Source of the DNA: Novosphingobium meiothermophilum
GTDB taxonomy: Bacteria > Pseudomonadota > Alphaproteobacteria > Sphingomonadales > Sphingomonadaceae
Direction: 5' to 3'
NCBI RefSeq assembly: GCF_003171715.1
Contig: NZ_QGHL01000007.1
Location: forward strand, 248,001 to 312,000
Length of the DNA stretch: 64,000 nt
Positions 33,822-42,122 of this stretch are shown in pieces; the first letter of the stretch is position 1; the number at the start of each line of letters is the position of its first letter. The notes below the pieces were generated by a model that did no database searches, was not told the DNA's origin, and was given only the letters and a program-made list of their open reading frames with translations. A program made the translations under genes and the position numbers.

Positions 33822-35711
33822 ATGTGCGGGATAGCAGGCATCGTTCACACGGAAGGGCTGAAGCCCGTCGATCCCGATCGCCTGCGCCGCATGTGCGATG
33901 CGATCAGCCATCGCGGGCCTGACGGCGAGGGCATATGGACCGCGCCGGGCATCGGCCTTGGTCATCGCCGCCTGTCGATCATCGACCTTGCCGGATCACC
34001 CCAGCCGATGCTCGCTGCCAGCGGTGATGCGGTCATCGTCTTCAATGGCGAGATCTACAATTTCAGGGAACTGCGCAAGGAACTGCAGGGGCAGGGTGCG
34101 GTCTTTCGCACGGACGGCGATACCGAGGTGATTCTCGAAGCGTGGCGGCACTGGGGCGTCGAATGCCTGCCGCGTCTGCATGGCATGTTTGCCTTTGCGC
34201 TTTACGATCTGAAGCAGCGCATCACCCTGCTGGCGCGTGACCGCTTGGGGGTGAAACCGCTTTTCACGGCGCGTCTTGCCGATGGCGCGGTCATTTTCGG
34301 GTCCGAACTGAAGGCGCTCCTGGCCCATCCCTCTTTGCGGCGGGATATCGATCCCTTGGCGATCGAGGATTATCTTGCCTGGGGTTACGTGCCCGATCAC
34401 CGCTCGATCCTCAAGGGCGCCAGCAAGCTCCCCGCCGGGCATTACCAGTTGCTGCGCCATGATGCGCCGCCCGGCCCGCCAGTGCAGTGGTGGGATGTAT
34501 CCTTTGCCGAACGCACCCGCGAGAAGCCGGCCGATCTGGAAGCGCACCTTCTGCACCACATGCGGGAAGCTGTCACATCGCGGATGCTTGCCGATGTGCC
34601 CCTCGGTGCCTTTCTGTCGGGCGGCGTCGACAGTTCCAGCGTGGTCGCCCTCATGGCCGAGGCAAGCGCCGATCCGGTCAAGACCTGCTCCATCGGGTTT
34701 GACGTGTCGGCACTCGACGAGACTGCCTATGCGGACAGGATCGCCGCGCAACACAGGACCGACCACCGCAAGCGCACGGTATCTTCCGACGATTTCGCGC
34801 TCATCGACCGGCTTGCCGACATGTTCGACGAGCCGTTTGCCGATGCATCCGCCCTGCCGACGTTCCGCGTCTGCGAACTGGCGCGCGAACATGTCACCGT
34901 GGCGCTGTCGGGGGATGGCGCGGACGAGGCTTTTGCAGGCTATCGCCGCCAGACCTTCCACCATCGGGAAGAGCAGGTGCGCGCGTTCCTGCCCGCCGCG
35001 TTGCGCCAGCCTCTGTTCGGCACTCTCGGCCGCATCTGGCCGAAGGCGGACTGGGCGCCGCGCCCCTTGAGGGCGAAGTCGACCCTCCTCAGCCTGGCCC
35101 GTTCCGGCGAGGAGGGCTATGCGCACGCGCTTGCCGTAACCGCGCCGGATCTGCGCAACGCGCTTTATACCGATGATTTCAAGCGGTTGCGCGGCGATTA
35201 CCTCGCTGAACAACCGCTGGTAGCACTGATGCGCAATGCTCCGGCACAATCGGGTCTGGACCGGGCGCAATATGCCGATCTCAAGTTCTATCTGCCCGGA
35301 GACATTCTGACGAAAGTGGATCGCACCAGCATGGCCGTGAGCCTTGAGGCGCGCGAGCCGCTGCTGGATCATCGTCTTATCGCGTTCGCTTCACGCCTGC
35401 CCGAAGCGGTGCGCGTGCGCGGCACTACCGGCAAGTGGCTTATGAAGCAGACCATGCGCCGCTATCTTCCCGATGAGGTGCTGTTCCGTCCGAAGATGGG
35501 CTTTGTGACGCCGATTTCCGCCTGGCTGCGCGGTCCGCTTGCGGGCGAGGCTCTGGGCCTTGCGTCAAGCGGCCCGCTCGCGGCGACCGGATGGTTTGAT
35601 GCCAACCGCCTCGATGCGCTGGCCAAAGCGCACGTTGCCGGGCGCGCAGATCACAGCCGGCTGATCTGGCAGATGCTTATGTTGCGGAAATCATTGGCGC
35701 GGCTCGGTTGA
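33822..35711 (+). CDS. Glutamine amidotransferase/asparagine synthase-like, XrtA-associated
   Basis: A 629-residue protein like AsnB. MCGIAGIV exposes the N-terminal nucleophile Cys2 of the class II glutaminase; ATG 33822 is therefore certain. The synthetase domain has the pyrophosphate loop LSGGVDSSSV (266-273) and SGDGADEAFAGY. Family members in exosortase loci probably amidate a sugar uronate or protein carboxylate rather than free aspartate. Last gene of the co-directional run. AsnB-like proteins are also used in O-antigen and capsule amidation, which fits the setting. Confidence 0.92.
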   Translation: MCGIAGIVHTEGLKPVDPDRLRRMCDAISHRGPDGEGIWTAPGIGLGHRRLSIIDLAGSPQPMLAASGDAVIVFNGEIYNFRELRKELQGQGAVFRTDGDTEVILEAWRHWGVECLPRLHGMFAFALYDLKQRITLLARDRLGVKPLFTARLADGAVIFGSELKALLAHPSLRRDIDPLAIEDYLAWGYVPDHRSILKGASKLPAGHYQLLRHDAPPGPPVQWWDVSFAERTREKPADLEAHLLHHMREAVTSRMLADVPLGAFLSGGVDSSSVVALMAEASADPVKTCSIGFDVSALDETAYADRIAAQHRTDHRKRTVSSDDFALIDRLADMFDEPFADASALPTFRVCELAREHVTVALSGDGADEAFAGYRRQTFHHREEQVRAFLPAALRQPLFGTLGRIWPKADWAPRPLRAKSTLLSLARSGEEGYAHALAVTAPDLRNALYTDDFKRLRGDYLAEQPLVALMRNAPAQSGLDRAQYADLKFYLPGDILTKVDRTSMAVSLEAREPLLDHRLIAFASRLPEAVRVRGTTGKWLMKQTMRRYLPDEVLFRPKMGFVTPISAWLRGPLAGEALGLASSGPLAATGWFDANRLDALAKAHVAGRADHSRLIWQMLMLRKSLARLG

Positions 35712-35743
35712 TTTGCCCTTAACCCCCTAAGGGTTCGGTAAGC

Positions 35744-35754
35744 CAATCTTCACC
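35744..35754 (+). promoter_or_regulatory. CAATCTTCACC box before the EAL gene
   Basis: Exact second copy of the box at 22668-22678, 41 bases before the ATG of the EAL gene. Upstream is CCTTAACCCCCTAAGG (35717-35732), whose arms CCTTA/TAAGG are self-complementary. This 84-bp gap is the only visible promoter space for the gene. Confidence 0.45.
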
Positions 35755-35795
35755 ATTACGGACTAATCCGGTGTGGAAACAACGTCTGTGGGTCC

Positions 35796-38090
35796 ATGCT
35801 GAAGAAACTGCGCTCTCCGCTGTATCTCGCGCTGCTGATCCCGGCGTTGTTGGCGCTGACCGATTTCGTCGCGCCGCTGGATCACGTGTATCGCAACATT
35901 CATGCGAAGCTGGGCGGCAAATCCTCAGCCGAATCAATCGTTGTCGTCACCTTCAGCAATGCATTCGAAGTGGCCGATGATTCCGGGAAATCAACGGCAG
36001 TCGGATCACGCGACCTTGCTCTCGTTCTTGAGAAGCTTGCGCTTCAGATGCCTCAACGGGTTGTCGTGGACAGTCCCGTTGCCTTTGGCGTGGACCGTGA
36101 AGGTGACAGCGCGCTTGCCTCTGCCTTCCTCAAGCTGCACCCCGATGCCATAGTCGTCGTCAGGAGCAAGAAGAACAACACCCTTGCGCTCGAAAGCAGG
36201 GCCGAAGACTTTGCAATTCCCGCAGACAATCAGATTCCCGGCGCCAAGGTAGCCCTGTCGGCGTGGGGGACCAACTTCATCGACTACGGAGTCGCTTCAC
36301 GATATTCGATCGATCTTGGCGGACGGCGCTACCCCACCCTTCCGGCAGAGCTTGCCGGGGTCCAGACCGGGCCGCAGGACCGATTTCAGGCAGATTATCT
36401 GCTCGACATCGATTCGATCCCGCATCTGAGCGCAGGCAAGTTCCTGAAGGGTGATTATCCTCCGGGACTGCTTACGGGCCGCACCGTGATCGTCAACTCG
36501 ACCGGTGTGGCAACTCCGCTGGGGCTTTTCGGTCGCGGGCGGGTCCATCCGCTTGCGCTCGATCTTGCCGGGTATCAGAGTCTGCGCAAACCCTTCGCGT
36601 TTGATCTGGGGCACTACCTGCTGCTGGGAGTTGTCTGGCTTCTGGTAAACTGCGCCAGCAGGCGGGAAAGGCGTCGCCAGAAGTTCCTGTTCTATGGGCT
36701 GGCGGTCGGGGCGGCGGTGTTCGCGCCGGCTGTGCTTTTCGGCATCGGGCTGAGCGTCGAACCTTCCGCCGCCATGCTGTGCCTGATGATCTATGGCGCG
36801 GCGCGGCTGTGGCAATTGCGCATGCGCAAGATCAAGCACACGAGCGAGGCCGGCCTTCCCAACCTTCTCGCGCTCAGCGCGCAACCGGTCGAGGTGGGCC
36901 ACGACGTAATCGTTGCCGTCATCGCGCGCTACGAGGAGATTCTGGCAACGCTGCCCAAGGATCTTCACGGTGAATGCGCGCGCCAGATTGCAAGGCGCCT
37001 GTCCGTCGGATCAGGGATCGAGACGATCTACAAGGGTGAGGGCGGGCATTTTGCCTGGACCGAGGAAGCCCGCCCGCTAGAGATGCAGTTGAATCATCTC
37101 GAAGGATTGCGCGCGCTCTTTGCAGCCCCTTTGCAGATCGGCAGCCATACCTTTGATACCAATATCCATTTCGGCCTTGACCGGAATGAAGGCATCGATG
37201 CGCCGACGCGCGTCAATTCGGCACTGGCAAGCGCGAACGATGCGCTGGCCAGCGGCCGGGCAATCGAACTCTTTGAGGCCGCACGCCTTGCCGAAGCTCC
37301 ATGGGAGCTTTCGCTTCATGCCAGGATCGACGAGGGGCTGCGCAACGGCGAAATCTGGCTTGCCTATCAGGCCCAATGGGACATGAAGCGCGGCCTGGCG
37401 TGCGGCGCGGAGGCGTTGGTCCGCTGGAATCATCCGACGCGCGGGCCGATTGCTCCCGATGCCTTCATCCTTCAGGCGGAAAGGGCCGGGCGAATCGATG
37501 CCCTGACATACTGGGTGCTCGAAGAAGCCATAACCGCAACGCTGACCCTCAACGGCAGCGTTCCGCCCTTCCACATGAGCGTCAATCTTTCGGCGCAGAT
37601 GGTCGACAAGCCTTCACTTGTCTCGAACTTTGTCGAGATTGTCCGCCGCCGCGGGATCGACCCCCGCCTCCTGACCATCGAAGTCACGGAAACCTCCAGC
37701 GTCAGGAACCGCCCGGCTGCCGTGCAGAATCTTTCGCAGTTGCGCGCGATGGGCTTTCGTCTTTCGATCGATGATTTCGGGACCGGCGAGGCCAGTCTGG
37801 CCTATCTGGCGGATCTGCCGAGCGACGAACTGAAGCTCGACCGGCGTTTCGTCTCCAGAATCCTGACACACGATCGTGAGGCGAAGATCGTGCAGTCCAC
37901 CATTCATCTTGCCCATGCCCTTGGCCAGACCGTGGTGGCCGAAGGTATCGAGGATCAGCCGACCTATCAGGCGCTCGTCAGGCTGGGCTGTGATGTCGGC
38001 CAGGGCTATTTTCTGGGCAGGCCGCAGCCCTTTGCCGAGTTTCAGCGCTTCCTTCTCAAAATGGGACAGCGCCGTTTTGGAAGTGTTTAG
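35796..38090 (+). CDS. CHASE2-degenerate GGDEF-EAL c-di-GMP phosphodiesterase
   Basis: A 764-residue membrane protein. An N-terminal helix and CHASE2-type periplasmic sensor (about 45-270) are followed by membrane helices near 270-340, a degenerate GGDEF domain (LPNLLALSAQ start; signature reads EGGHFAW) and an EAL domain. EAL residues look intact: AEALVRW near 538, VNLSAQ, EVTETS, IDDFGTG near 658, KLDRRF, VAEGIED and QGYFLG. It should hydrolyse c-di-GMP in response to an external signal, with the dead GGDEF perhaps sensing GTP. Placement straight after the exopolysaccharide operon suggests it controls polymer output. Confidence 0.88.
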   Translation: MLKKLRSPLYLALLIPALLALTDFVAPLDHVYRNIHAKLGGKSSAESIVVVTFSNAFEVADDSGKSTAVGSRDLALVLEKLALQMPQRVVVDSPVAFGVDREGDSALASAFLKLHPDAIVVVRSKKNNTLALESRAEDFAIPADNQIPGAKVALSAWGTNFIDYGVASRYSIDLGGRRYPTLPAELAGVQTGPQDRFQADYLLDIDSIPHLSAGKFLKGDYPPGLLTGRTVIVNSTGVATPLGLFGRGRVHPLALDLAGYQSLRKPFAFDLGHYLLLGVVWLLVNCASRRERRRQKFLFYGLAVGAAVFAPAVLFGIGLSVEPSAAMLCLMIYGAARLWQLRMRKIKHTSEAGLPNLLALSAQPVEVGHDVIVAVIARYEEILATLPKDLHGECARQIARRLSVGSGIETIYKGEGGHFAWTEEARPLEMQLNHLEGLRALFAAPLQIGSHTFDTNIHFGLDRNEGIDAPTRVNSALASANDALASGRAIELFEAARLAEAPWELSLHARIDEGLRNGEIWLAYQAQWDMKRGLACGAEALVRWNHPTRGPIAPDAFILQAERAGRIDALTYWVLEEAITATLTLNGSVPPFHMSVNLSAQMVDKPSLVSNFVEIVRRRGIDPRLLTIEVTETSSVRNRPAAVQNLSQLRAMGFRLSIDDFGTGEASLAYLADLPSDELKLDRRFVSRILTHDREAKIVQSTIHLAHALGQTVVAEGIEDQPTYQALVRLGCDVGQGYFLGRPQPFAEFQRFLLKMGQRRFGSV

Positions 38091-38095
38091 AAGTT

Positions 38096-38124
38096 GTTAA
38101 CCATGTTTGATGGTGTTAACCGTG
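38096..38124. repeat. Direct repeat GTTAACC(A/G)TG, 19-bp period
   Basis: GTTAACCATG (38096-38105) and GTTAACCGTG (38115-38124) lie just after the EAL stop and 28 bases before the small ORF. TTAACCAT is the CtrA half-site sequence in other alphaproteobacteria, but the 19-bp period is not the canonical CtrA spacing. It may be a regulator site for the small unit behind it. Confidence 0.45.
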
Positions 38125-38151
38125 TGTCTCCAATCGTGGATGGAGGCACGA

Positions 38152-38205
38152 ATGTTTGCAGCTCTGAATGCGGTTATCGAAATTCTCCGCTGGTTCTTCC
38201 TTTGA
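38152..38205 (+). CDS. Possible 17-residue hydrophobic micropeptide
   Basis: A 17-codon ORF, MFAALNAVIEILRWFFL, with GGAGG at 38142-38146 five bases before the ATG. The peptide is hydrophobic with one Glu and one Arg, able to form a membrane-associated helix. Two hairpins follow, the second an intrinsic terminator. It resembles small membrane peptides or type I toxins in form only; no family is recognised. It could also be a short leader ORF or part of a regulatory RNA. The unit fills the otherwise gene-free stretch 38091-38416; 38285-38416 holds nothing I can identify. Confidence 0.4.
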   Translation: MFAALNAVIEILRWFFL

Positions 38206-38213
38206 TCGGGTCT

Positions 38214-38239
38214 CACTGGTTTCTGTAATGAAACCAGTG
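38214..38239 (+). ncRNA. Hairpin in a possible small RNA (with 38152-38284)
   Basis: CACTGGTTT (38214-38222) and AAACCAGTG (38231-38239) form a perfect 9-bp stem with an 8-base loop. TGATC (38203-38207, overlapping the micro-ORF stop) can pair with GATCA (38244-38248) around it. Together with the terminator at 38255-38284 this would be a structured RNA of roughly 150 nt. No Rfam family is recognised. Confidence 0.35.
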
Positions 38240-38254
38240 GCTTGATCAGCATAG

Positions 38255-38284
38255 GCGCTGTCGCTCGTTGCGGCAGCGCTTTTT
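38255..38284 (+). terminator. Intrinsic terminator after the small ORF
   Basis: A 10-bp stem (38255-38264 with 38270-38279, one T-G wobble) with loop TCGTT is followed by TTTTT (38280-38284). This is the clearest intrinsic terminator in the window and may also end the EAL transcript, whose stop is 165 bases upstream. Confidence 0.8.
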
Positions 38285-38416
38285 GCTTGGGCGCACAATG
38301 ATCGCCCGAGTCGTGGTCAACGGCTTGGGGGGAAATTGCGCTAGTTCGCGATGGGAAGAGGTTTGGACAGCCTCTGGCATCCGCAATTACCGCGGAGTTG
38401 CGACATCATCGCAGCG

Positions 38417-39550
38417 TTACGATTGGCCGTGGCCCAGCGCGAGATAATCCTGGCTTTGCATTTCCATCAGACGGCTGACCGTCCGGTCGAACATGAAGCG
38501 CCCTTCCTCGTCGCCCTTGCCGCTCCCGTCATAAAGCTCTGAAGGCTGGGCGTCGGCTGTGGCGATAAGCTTGACCTTGTGTTCGTAGAGTGCATCGATC
38601 AGCGTGATGAAGCGCGCGGTCTCGTTGCGCAGTTCCGGACCGAGCCGGGGAATCGCCACCACGATCACGGTGTGATAGTGGCGCGCAACGGCAAGATAAT
38701 CCGCTGCGCCGCGGGCCTCGCCGCACAGCCTCTTGAAGCTGAACACACCCACACCCTTGAGGCTCTTGGGAACGTGCATCACGCGCCCGCCGCCAACATC
38801 AAGATCGGCGCTCGGCACGTTCTCGCTGTCTTCGGGTGGATAATCCGTCAGACGGAAGAAGGCATCGCGCACTTTCGCGGTGCTCTCTGGCCCGATGGGG
38901 ACGTGCCAGGTGCCAACCCCTTGCATCCTTTCCAGTCGGTAATCGGTCGGGCCGTTCAGGGGCAGCACGTCCAGCCGTTCCTGCACCAGTGCGATGAAGG
39001 GCAGAAAATGCTCACGGTTGAGGCCATCCTTGTAAAGATCGGATGGCGGCCGGTTCGAGGTGGTTACAACGGTAACGCCGCCATCGCGCATGAGCGCGGT
39101 GAACAGCCGACTCATGATCATGGCGTCGGCACTGTTGTTTACGACCATCTCGTCGAAACACAGCACGCGTGTTTGCGCGGCGATGGCAGCGGCAACCGGA
39201 GGAATCGGGTCGCCGGTTTCCTTTTCGCGCTCCACGCGCAGGCGCGCGTGCACTTCAAGCATGAATTCGTGAAAGTGCGCGCGGCGCTTGGCGGGCACTG
39301 CCAGATTGGCATGGAACAGGTCCATCAGCATGGACTTGCCGCGGCCGACACCGCCCCACATGTAAATCCCGCGCGGTGGAGGCGGTGTCTTGGCGCCCAG
39401 CAGGCGCCCTAGCAGACCGGGCGAAGAAGGTGGGGTTTCCAGCTCGCGCTGGAGCGCATCAAGCCTTGTGGCCGCGGCTTCCTGTTCCGGATCAGGCCGC
39501 AATTCGCCTGCCGCAACCAGTTCATGGTAGCGTGCGAGGACGGAGGTCAT
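38417..39550 (-). CDS. zapE: Cell division protein ZapE (AFG1-like ATPase)
   Basis: A 377-residue P-loop ATPase of the AFG1/LACE1 family. PPPPRGIYMWGGVGRGKS gives Walker A at 66-73; LCFDEMVVNNSADAMIMSRLF is the Walker B region, and TTSNRPPSDLYKDGLNR the family-specific sensor. ZapE interacts with FtsZ rings in E. coli; the mitochondrial homologue handles misassembled respiratory subunits, notable as sdhB is in the same operon here. The start (39550) overlaps the thioesterase stop by ATGA. Confidence 0.93.
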   Translation of the reverse strand: MTSVLARYHELVAAGELRPDPEQEAAATRLDALQRELETPPSSPGLLGRLLGAKTPPPPRGIYMWGGVGRGKSMLMDLFHANLAVPAKRRAHFHEFMLEVHARLRVEREKETGDPIPPVAAAIAAQTRVLCFDEMVVNNSADAMIMSRLFTALMRDGGVTVVTTSNRPPSDLYKDGLNREHFLPFIALVQERLDVLPLNGPTDYRLERMQGVGTWHVPIGPESTAKVRDAFFRLTDYPPEDSENVPSADLDVGGGRVMHVPKSLKGVGVFSFKRLCGEARGAADYLAVARHYHTVIVVAIPRLGPELRNETARFITLIDALYEHKVKLIATADAQPSELYDGSGKGDEEGRFMFDRTVSRLMEMQSQDYLALGHGQS

Positions 39551-40011
39551 CGCCGGGTGGGTTTGCGAATGGTGCCGTTGAAGGCGGCGATGGTCTCGGC
39601 CTCCTGCATCACCAGGCCGCGCAGGAATACCAGACGCCCGGTTTCGCGCAGGACTTCCGTCACGGCATCGAGCGGCTTTCCTATGTGGCCTGCGCCAATG
39701 AACTGCGTGGACAGATCAAGCGTGACCGAACCGGCCGCATCGCCATCAAGCAGTGTCCGCATTGCGGCGAACAGGGCAATGTCGACAAGTGACAGCGTCA
39801 CCCCGCCATGAACGGCATCGAGCAGATTCGAATGCCGCCTTTCGGGGAACATCCGCAACCTTGCCCGGCGAATGCCGTCAGGCCCCTCTTCGATGCGCGT
39901 AAGCATCCGGCCCATGGTCTGGGCATTGAAGCGGGTTTCGTCGATGAGATTCCATGTGAACCAGCCGGGATGGTCCTCGGCCGGTTCATAGCGGAAGGTT
40001 TGTTCGCTCAC
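39547..40011 (-). CDS. PaaI-family hotdog thioesterase
   Basis: A hotdog-fold protein with the HGGVTLSLVDIALFAAM signature and LSTQFIGAGHIGKPLDAVTEVLRETGRLVFLRGLV as following strands. It lies between sdhB and zapE, ATGA-coupled to zapE. The start is uncertain: the frame opens at a TTG (40047) directly after the sdhB stop, but GTG 40011 gives the natural MSEQTFRYEPAEDHPGWF N-terminus (154 residues). Acyl-CoA substrate unknown. Confidence 0.8.
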   Translation of the reverse strand: MSEQTFRYEPAEDHPGWFTWNLIDETRFNAQTMGRMLTRIEEGPDGIRRARLRMFPERRHSNLLDAVHGGVTLSLVDIALFAAMRTLLDGDAAGSVTLDLSTQFIGAGHIGKPLDAVTEVLRETGRLVFLRGLVMQEAETIAAFNGTIRKPTRR

Positions 40012-40047
40012 CTTGACTGATGCTTCACCGGTCGGACACCACACCAA

Positions 40048-40830
40048 TCAGACGAGGCGCTCGGCCTGCATCTTCTTGATTTCTGCGATGGCGCGGGCGG
40101 GCGAGAGGCCCTTGGGGCACACGTTGGCGCAATTCATGATGGTGTGGCAGCGATAGAGACGGAACGGGTCTTCCAGTTCGTCAAGCCGTTCGCCGGTCAT
40201 CTCGTCGCGGCTGTCTGCCAGCCACCGATAGGCCTGAAGCAGGATGGCCGGGCCAAGGAACTTGTCCGAGTTCCACCAGTAGCTGGGGCACGAGGTGGAG
40301 CAGCAGGCGCAAAGGATGCACTCGTAAAGCCCGTCAAGCTTTTCACGCTGTTCGGGCGACTGGAGGCGTTCCTTGCCCGAAGGCGTGGGCGATACGGTCT
40401 GAAGCCAGGGACGAATCGAGGCATACTGGGCGTAGAAGTGCGTGAAATCGGGCACCAGATCCTTGATCACTTCCATGTGCGGCAACGGGGTGATGCGCAC
40501 TTCGCCTGAAAGATCCTCGATCGCGGTGGTGCAGGCCAGACCATTGCGGCCATTGATGTTCATGGCGCACGAACCGCAGATGCCCTCGCGGCAGGAGCGG
40601 CGGAAGGTGAGCGTGGGATCCTGCTCGCTCTTCATCTTGATCAGCGCATCGAGCACCATCGGGCCGCACTGCTCAAGATCGATCTCGAAAGTGTCGTAAC
40701 GCGGGTTTTCGCCGCTGTCGGGATCGTAACGATAGACCTTGAACTTGCGGACTTTGCCTTGGGTCGGCGATGCGTGGTGACGTGCCTTGCCGGTGATCGT
40801 GGAATTCTTCGGAAGCGAGAAAGTCGCCAT
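40048..40830 (-). CDS. sdhB: Succinate dehydrogenase iron-sulfur subunit
   Basis: A 260-residue SdhB that passes electrons from the flavoprotein to ubiquinone in complex II. The [2Fe-2S] ligands are in [21 protein letters not shown], the [4Fe-4S] and [3Fe-4S] ligands in [16 protein letters not shown] and [15 protein letters not shown]. It is first in the operon with a thioesterase and zapE, on the opposite strand and about 10 kb from sdhCDA. No second sdhB is seen after sdhA. The 227-bp gap upstream must hold its promoter; I could not pick out a convincing -35/-10 pair. Confidence 0.96.
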   Translation of the reverse strand: MATFSLPKNSTITGKARHHASPTQGKVRKFKVYRYDPDSGENPRYDTFEIDLEQCGPMVLDALIKMKSEQDPTLTFRRSCREGICGSCAMNINGRNGLACTTAIEDLSGEVRITPLPHMEVIKDLVPDFTHFYAQYASIRPWLQTVSPTPSGKERLQSPEQREKLDGLYECILCACCSTSCPSYWWNSDKFLGPAILLQAYRWLADSRDEMTGERLDELEDPFRLYRCHTIMNCANVCPKGLSPARAIAEIKKMQAERLV

Positions 40831-41057
40831 CTTGGTTTCCTGTGCCGCGAAGTTCGCAAGAGTTTGAGTGAGTCGTCCTTAGCGAATGCAGCGCGGGGGG
40901 CAAGAGGCAGTGGCCTGCCCAATGGTAGAGGGGCTGGCCAGCTGCTATCGCTACAGGGTATGTGAACAAGACGGGGCAGGTTGGCGCAAGCGGACTATGC
41001 TCCCGCCGGTTCGATCAGCCGGGCGCTGATATCCGCGCTTTGGCGCGATGCGTGAAA

Positions 41058-42122
41058 TCAGGCCGGTTCCGGCGCGCGCGCCGGCTCCACCGCTTCGGTG
41101 ACCGCGGCGAGGAACTGGTCGGTTGCCCGGTCCCAGTTGTAGCGTGCGCCCTGCACCGCAGCGCCAAGCCGGTCGCATTGCAGTGCCTTGGCAATCGCGA
41201 TCGACAGGTCTTCATCCAGCGCGCCGACCGTCATCGGCAGATTTGCGTCAGGACCGCGTCCGGCAATACCGATTACGTCGAGCGGACCGGGCACGGGATA
41301 GGCCGCAACCGGCAGGCCGCAGGCGAGCCCCTCGATCATCACGAGGCCGAAAGTATCGGTCCGGCTTGGGAAGACGAACACATCGGCCGCGGCATAGGCG
41401 CTGGCCAGCGCTTCACCGTGGAGCGGGCCAAGGAAGACGGCATCGGGATAGCGCGCCTTCAGCCGGACGAGATCGGGGCCATCGCCCACCACCACCTTCG
41501 TGCCGGGCACATCGGCATCAAGGAATGCGGTCAGGTTCTTCTCGATCGCCACGCGGCCGACATTGAGCAGCACCGGGCGAGGCAGGCTGGCGATTGCGGG
41601 CAGCGGTTCGGCGTGCGGATTGAACAGGCTGCGGTCAATTCCGCGCGTCCACAGGCGGGTGTGGCAAATGCCATGCTGCGCCAGCTCGGCGGCAAGAGTG
41701 GGCGTTGAGACAAGCACCGCGCGGCTGGCAGCATGGAAGCGGCGCATCAGCGGCCAGAAGTGTGCGGGCGACAAGCCGGTGCGGACGGCGGCATATTCGG
41801 GAAAGCGCGTGTGGAAGGCGCTGGTGAACGGGACCTTGTTGGCCTTGCACCAGCTCCGCGCGCTCCAGCCGATGGGGCCTTCGGTGGCGATATGGACGAC
41901 ATCGGGCGCAAAATCTGCCAGCGTCCGGCGCGTGCCGAAGCGCGGGGCCATGGCAAGTCGGATCTCGCTGTAGCCGGGCAGGGGCAGGGTGCGGAACTGG
42001 CCGGGGGTGATAAGCTCTACCTCATGCCCGCGCGAGGCGAGGCGGTCGACCGTGGCAGCCAGCGTGCGGACAACGCCGTTGACCTGTGGGTGCCAGGCAT
42101 CGGTGCAGATCGCGATTCTCAT
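41058..42122 (-). CDS. GT4-type glycosyltransferase (mannosyltransferase-like)
   Basis: A 354-residue GT-B enzyme. MRIAICTDAWHPQVNGVVRTL is typical of family 4 transferases such as GDP-mannose-dependent alpha-mannosyltransferases and sulfolipid synthases. The donor-binding E-x7-E-like region reads FPSRTDTFGLVMIEGLACGLPVAAYPVPGP. It is ATGA-coupled to the LpxH-like phosphoesterase upstream, a pair often seen in alphaproteobacteria, suggesting a membrane glycolipid. Donor and acceptor are unproven. Confidence 0.87.
   Translation of the reverse strand: MRIAICTDAWHPQVNGVVRTLAATVDRLASRGHEVELITPGQFRTLPLPGYSEIRLAMAPRFGTRRTLADFAPDVVHIATEGPIGWSARSWCKANKVPFTSAFHTRFPEYAAVRTGLSPAHFWPLMRRFHAASRAVLVSTPTLAAELAQHGICHTRLWTRGIDRSLFNPHAEPLPAIASLPRPVLLNVGRVAIEKNLTAFLDADVPGTKVVVGDGPDLVRLKARYPDAVFLGPLHGEALASAYAAADVFVFPSRTDTFGLVMIEGLACGLPVAAYPVPGPLDVIGIAGRGPDANLPMTVGALDEDLSIAIAKALQCDRLGAAVQGARYNWDRATDQFLAAVTEAVEPARAPEPA

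Noticed and set aside
16885..35711. The XrtA locus as a recently acquired island
   Set aside because: Codon and base composition look like the neighbouring housekeeping genes and there are no flanking repeats, mobility genes or tRNA; more likely an old chromosomal locus.
38096..38124. A CtrA binding site
   Set aside because: TTAACCAT half-sites are present here and at 4894-4901, but none has the TTAA-N7-TTAA arrangement, so a CtrA claim is not supported.
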